NCBI RefSeq assembly: GCF_018129685.1
Contig: NZ_JAFCLG010000003.1
Location: forward strand, 186,001 to 250,000
Length of the DNA: 64,000 bases
Reading direction: 5' to 3'
From: Bradyrhizobium manausense
Lineage (GTDB): Bacteria; Pseudomonadota; Alphaproteobacteria; Rhizobiales; Xanthobacteraceae
Numbering within the stretch: position 1 is the first letter of the stretch; each line of letters starts with the position of its first letter. The notes beneath the pieces are model-generated. The model saw only the letters and a list, made by a program, of their open reading frames with translations. It had not been told where the DNA came from and did no database searches. Below, in pieces: positions 61,748-64,000 of this stretch. Both the position numbers and the translations under genes were made by a program.

Positions 61748-62446
61748 ATGACTTCCGTCACTCAAGCCATTCTGGAGCGCCGCTCGGCGCGCGCTTTCCT
61801 GAGCCGTCCCGTTCCTGCCGGCCTGGTCCACGAGATCGTGGACATCGCCCGTCGCACCGCCTCCAGCAGCAACATGCAGCCATGGCGGCTCGCTGCGATG
61901 GCCGGCCCCGACCTCGACCGGCTCCGGGCTGCAGTGCGCCGGAGCCTTGCGGCGAATCCCTCCGCGGAAGGCTCCGAGTACAAAATCTACGCGCCCAACC
62001 TGAAGGATCCCTACAATCGCCGCCGCATCAAATGCGCTGAGGATCTCTACGGCACGATCGGCATTCCCCGCGAGAACAAGATGGCCCGGCTGATGCAGTT
62101 TGCGCGCAATTTCGATTTCTACGGCGCGCCCGTCGGCATGATCCTGTCGATCGACCGCACCATGGAGCATGGGCAATGGGCCGACGTCGGGATGTTCCTG
62201 CAGTCGATCCTGCTGCTCGCCCACGAACGCGGCCTTGCGGCCTGTCCGCAGGCGGCGTGGGCGGCGATGCACAGGACGGTGCGCGAGCATCTCTCCCTGC
62301 CGGACGAGTTCATCGTGTTCTGCGGCATCTCGCTTGGCTATGCCGATCCGTCACAACCGGTCAACAGTCTCGTCACCGAGCGTGCGGCGTTGGAGGAGAT
62401 CGCGGAGCTGCGCGGCTTTGCGCAGGGAACGCGTGCGTCAGGATGA
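61748..62446 (+). CDS. nitroreductase family protein
   Basis: A 232-aa FMN-dependent oxidoreductase. The family start is VTQAILERRSARAFLSRPVP, the FMN-binding segment ARRTASSSNMQPWRL, and the C-terminal part has QWADVGMFLQSILLLAHERG, CPQAAWA and VFCGISLGYADPSQPVNSL. Such enzymes reduce nitro groups, quinones or enones with NAD(P)H; no substrate can be given. ATG 61748 is preferred though the frame is open far upstream on the antisense of the LysR gene. It is divergent from, and probably regulated by, that LysR protein, and converges on the prolyl aminopeptidase gene (4 bp). Confidence 0.9.
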   Translation: MTSVTQAILERRSARAFLSRPVPAGLVHEIVDIARRTASSSNMQPWRLAAMAGPDLDRLRAAVRRSLAANPSAEGSEYKIYAPNLKDPYNRRRIKCAEDLYGTIGIPRENKMARLMQFARNFDFYGAPVGMILSIDRTMEHGQWADVGMFLQSILLLAHERGLAACPQAAWAAMHRTVREHLSLPDEFIVFCGISLGYADPSQPVNSLVTERAALEEIAELRGFAQGTRASG

Positions 62447-62450
62447 GGGT

Positions 62451-63443
62451 CTAGATCCGGCGCGGTATTCTCGACGCGAGATCGGCGATCGACTTCATCA
62501 CCGCATCCCGCACACCGGCATCATAGAGCGAATGCCCGGCTTCTTCCACGATCCTGACCTCGGAACCCGGCCACGCTTTCGCGAGGCGCGCAGATGTCTC
62601 GGGAGGGCACAACAGATCGTAGCGGCCCTGCACGATAATGCCGGGAATGCCAGCGAGCTTGCCGGCGTTTCGCAGCAACTGGTCGTCGCTCATGAAGGAA
62701 TTGTTGACGAAATAATGCGCCTCCATGAACGGCGTCGCCGGCAGCGTGCGCCAGACGTTCAGCGAGGCGAGATCGATGCGTGTCTTGGCCGCCTTGTGCT
62801 CCGACAGCGCGCGCTCGGTGTCGTGCCAGGCGCGCGAGGCGGGGCCGTGCACGGCCGGATCCGGATCGAGGATGCGGCGATAATAGGCCTCGACCGGGCG
62901 CGCACGTTCCTCCGGCGGCAGCACGCTCAGAAAATCCTCGTGCAGCGCCGGATAGAATTGCGCCAGGCGCGAGGTGAAGGCGGTCTCGACCTCCGCCTGC
63001 GTGCCGAGAAAGGTCGCGCGCAGCGCGATGCCGGAGACGCGCTCGGGATGGGCCTGTGCATAAGCCAGCGCCAGCGTCGCGCCCCAGGAGCCACCGACCA
63101 CCATCCAACGTGAGATGCCGAATTTTTCCCGGATCTTCTCCATGTCCGCGATCAGATGCGCCGTGGTGTTGTTTTGGCGCGATCCCTTGGGGCGGCTTCG
63201 GCCGCAGCCGCGCTGGTCGAACAGCACTGCGTGCATGCGCTCGGGATCGAACAGCCGGCGATGATCGGGCTGGCAGCCGCTGCCGGGACCGCCATGCAGA
63301 TAGATCGCCGGGATGCCATTGGGGCAGCCGACGCTTTCGACATAGAGCTCAAAGCCGTCGCCGACGTCGAGCATGTCGGAGGTCAGCGGCGCAAAGGGAT
63401 CGGCGCGCCTGACCGAGCTGGCTGCGTCGGCGTCAGGCACCAT
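62451..63443 (-). CDS. pip: prolyl aminopeptidase (proline iminopeptidase)
   Basis: A 330-aa alpha/beta hydrolase that releases N-terminal proline. The oxyanion motif is [20 protein letters not shown], the family signature [15 protein letters not shown], the nucleophile elbow [15 protein letters not shown], the acid region [11 protein letters not shown] and the histidine EEAGHSLYD. The ATG at 63443 overlaps the pqqE stop by 11 bp, so it is translated with the PQQ-biosynthesis genes; an internal ATG at 63377 is the alternative. Its location suggests a role in processing PqqA-derived peptide (inference). Confidence 0.93.
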   Translation of the reverse strand: MVPDADAASSVRRADPFAPLTSDMLDVGDGFELYVESVGCPNGIPAIYLHGGPGSGCQPDHRRLFDPERMHAVLFDQRGCGRSRPKGSRQNNTTAHLIADMEKIREKFGISRWMVVGGSWGATLALAYAQAHPERVSGIALRATFLGTQAEVETAFTSRLAQFYPALHEDFLSVLPPEERARPVEAYYRRILDPDPAVHGPASRAWHDTERALSEHKAAKTRIDLASLNVWRTLPATPFMEAHYFVNNSFMSDDQLLRNAGKLAGIPGIIVQGRYDLLCPPETSARLAKAWPGSEVRIVEEAGHSLYDAGVRDAVMKSIADLASRIPRRI

Positions 63444-64000
63444 TCTCGGATTCCAGGGTGCCGCCGGCGAAGTTGCGATAGAGGAAGCGGTTGGTCTCGC
63501 CCTCGGCCTCGCGCTCGGCCTGCTTGAAGATGGTTTCGTGCAGCGGCGACAGCGCGCAAGCGGGGTCGGTGTTGGCGGCATCGCCGGTCAGCGCAAAGGC
63601 CTGGCAGCGGCAGCCGCCGAAATCGATCTCGCGGAATTCGCAACTCTTGCACGGCTCCTTCATCCAGCCGGTGCCGCGATAGCGGTTGAAGGCCTCGGAG
63701 TTCTGCCAGATCCAGGCAATCGAATGGTTGGAGCGCACCGACAAGAAGTCGAGCCCGGTGATGCTTTCGGCGGCGTGGCAAGGCAGCACCTTGCCGGCGG
63801 GAGAGATGTTGAAGAACTGCCGGCCCCAGCCGCCCATGCATTTCTTCGGCCGCAGCGCGTAATAGTCGGGAACGACGTAGTCGATCGTCAGCCGGCCCCT
63901 GAGCCGCTCGCGCGCCTCCTCGACGATGTCAGTGCATTCGTCGAGTTGCGCCACACTCGGCATCAGCGCGGCGCGGTTCTTCAACGCCCAGCCGTAGTAC
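63433..64000 (-). CDS. pqqE: PQQ biosynthesis radical SAM protein PqqE, C-terminal part
   Basis: The last 189 codons of PqqE, which links a glutamate and a tyrosine of the PqqA peptide. The 5' part, including the radical-SAM CxxxCxxC, lies beyond the window edge. The visible SPASM region has [29 protein letters not shown], and [20 protein letters not shown] with AANTDPAC, the cysteines that bind auxiliary clusters. The upstream residues [15 protein letters not shown] are typical PqqE. Its end overlaps pip. The codon at 63984 (TTG) is internal, not a start. Confidence 0.95.
   Translation of the reverse strand, partial: YYGWALKNRAALMPSVAQLDECTDIVEEARERLRGRLTIDYVVPDYYALRPKKCMGGWGRQFFNISPAGKVLPCHAAESITGLDFLSVRSNHSIAWIWQNSEAFNRYRGTGWMKEPCKSCEFREIDFGGCRCQAFALTGDAANTDPACALSPLHETIFKQAEREAEGETNRFLYRNFAGGTLESENGA

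Overview
The window is a chromosomal segment of a high-GC alphaproteobacterium, most probably Bradyrhizobium or a close relative. This is inferred from codon use, from the gene set (kdpFABCDE with tiny leader ORFs, divergent ku/ligD, a GlgE/TreS/TreYZ cluster, a pentose-phosphate operon with a transaldolase-phosphoglucoisomerase fusion, pqqE), and from several families of palindromic intergenic repeats. No tRNA, rRNA, CRISPR array or transposase was seen. Coding density is high and most operons are tightly packed or overlapping.

Layout. 1-5.2 kb: 3' part of an MHS-type MFS transporter, a CitE/HpcH-like lyase, an acyl-CoA dehydrogenase, an AMP-forming acyl-CoA synthetase and uracil phosphoribosyltransferase. 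5.3-8.1 kb: small, poorly known genes on the minus strand (two tiny membrane peptides, two paralogous small proteins, a 63-aa membrane protein, a 155-aa protein) and a DapA-like protein without its Schiff-base lysine. A 16-bp dyad (TATAGG-N4-CCATAA) lies 86-104 bp upstream of three of these transcription units and again upstream of kdp. 8.4-16.8 kb: small ORF, kdpF, kdpA, kdpB, kdpC, kdpD, kdpE, preceded by a leader that can fold and interrupted between kdpB and kdpC by a repeat. 16.9-20.6 kb: divergent ku and ligD (non-homologous end joining) with mirrored GGAAC-N16-GGTT promoter-like elements. 20.6-21.3 kb: DUF3309 and a polyhydroxyalkanoic-acid-system protein.

21.3-39.3 kb is an alpha-glucan/trehalose cluster. 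A minus-strand operon glgE-treS/maltokinase-glgB-glgX-treZ-treY is divergent from malQ and a GH15 hydrolase. It encodes routes in both directions between trehalose and branched glucan, but the GlgE-like protein has lysine where the family has its general-acid glutamate. 39.4-46.9 kb is a minus-strand sugar-phosphate operon: tal-pgi, gnd, zwf, pgl, gntK and a Cof-type phosphatase.

47-55.6 kb: two paralogous STM3941-like membrane proteins flank the stress trio prkA-yeaH-spoVR, which has a strong EcfG-type promoter sequence, and three small genes (DUF1801, DsrE-like, secreted protein). 55.7-60.5 kb: a three-gene 2-oxoacid:ferredoxin oxidoreductase operon with a GltD-like NAD(P)H/Fe-S subunit. 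60.7-64 kb: LysR regulator divergent from a nitroreductase, then a prolyl aminopeptidase overlapping the end of pqqE, which is cut by the window edge. The recurring theme is general stress and storage metabolism: NHEJ, trehalose/glycogen and PrkA all have EcfG-like sequences upstream.
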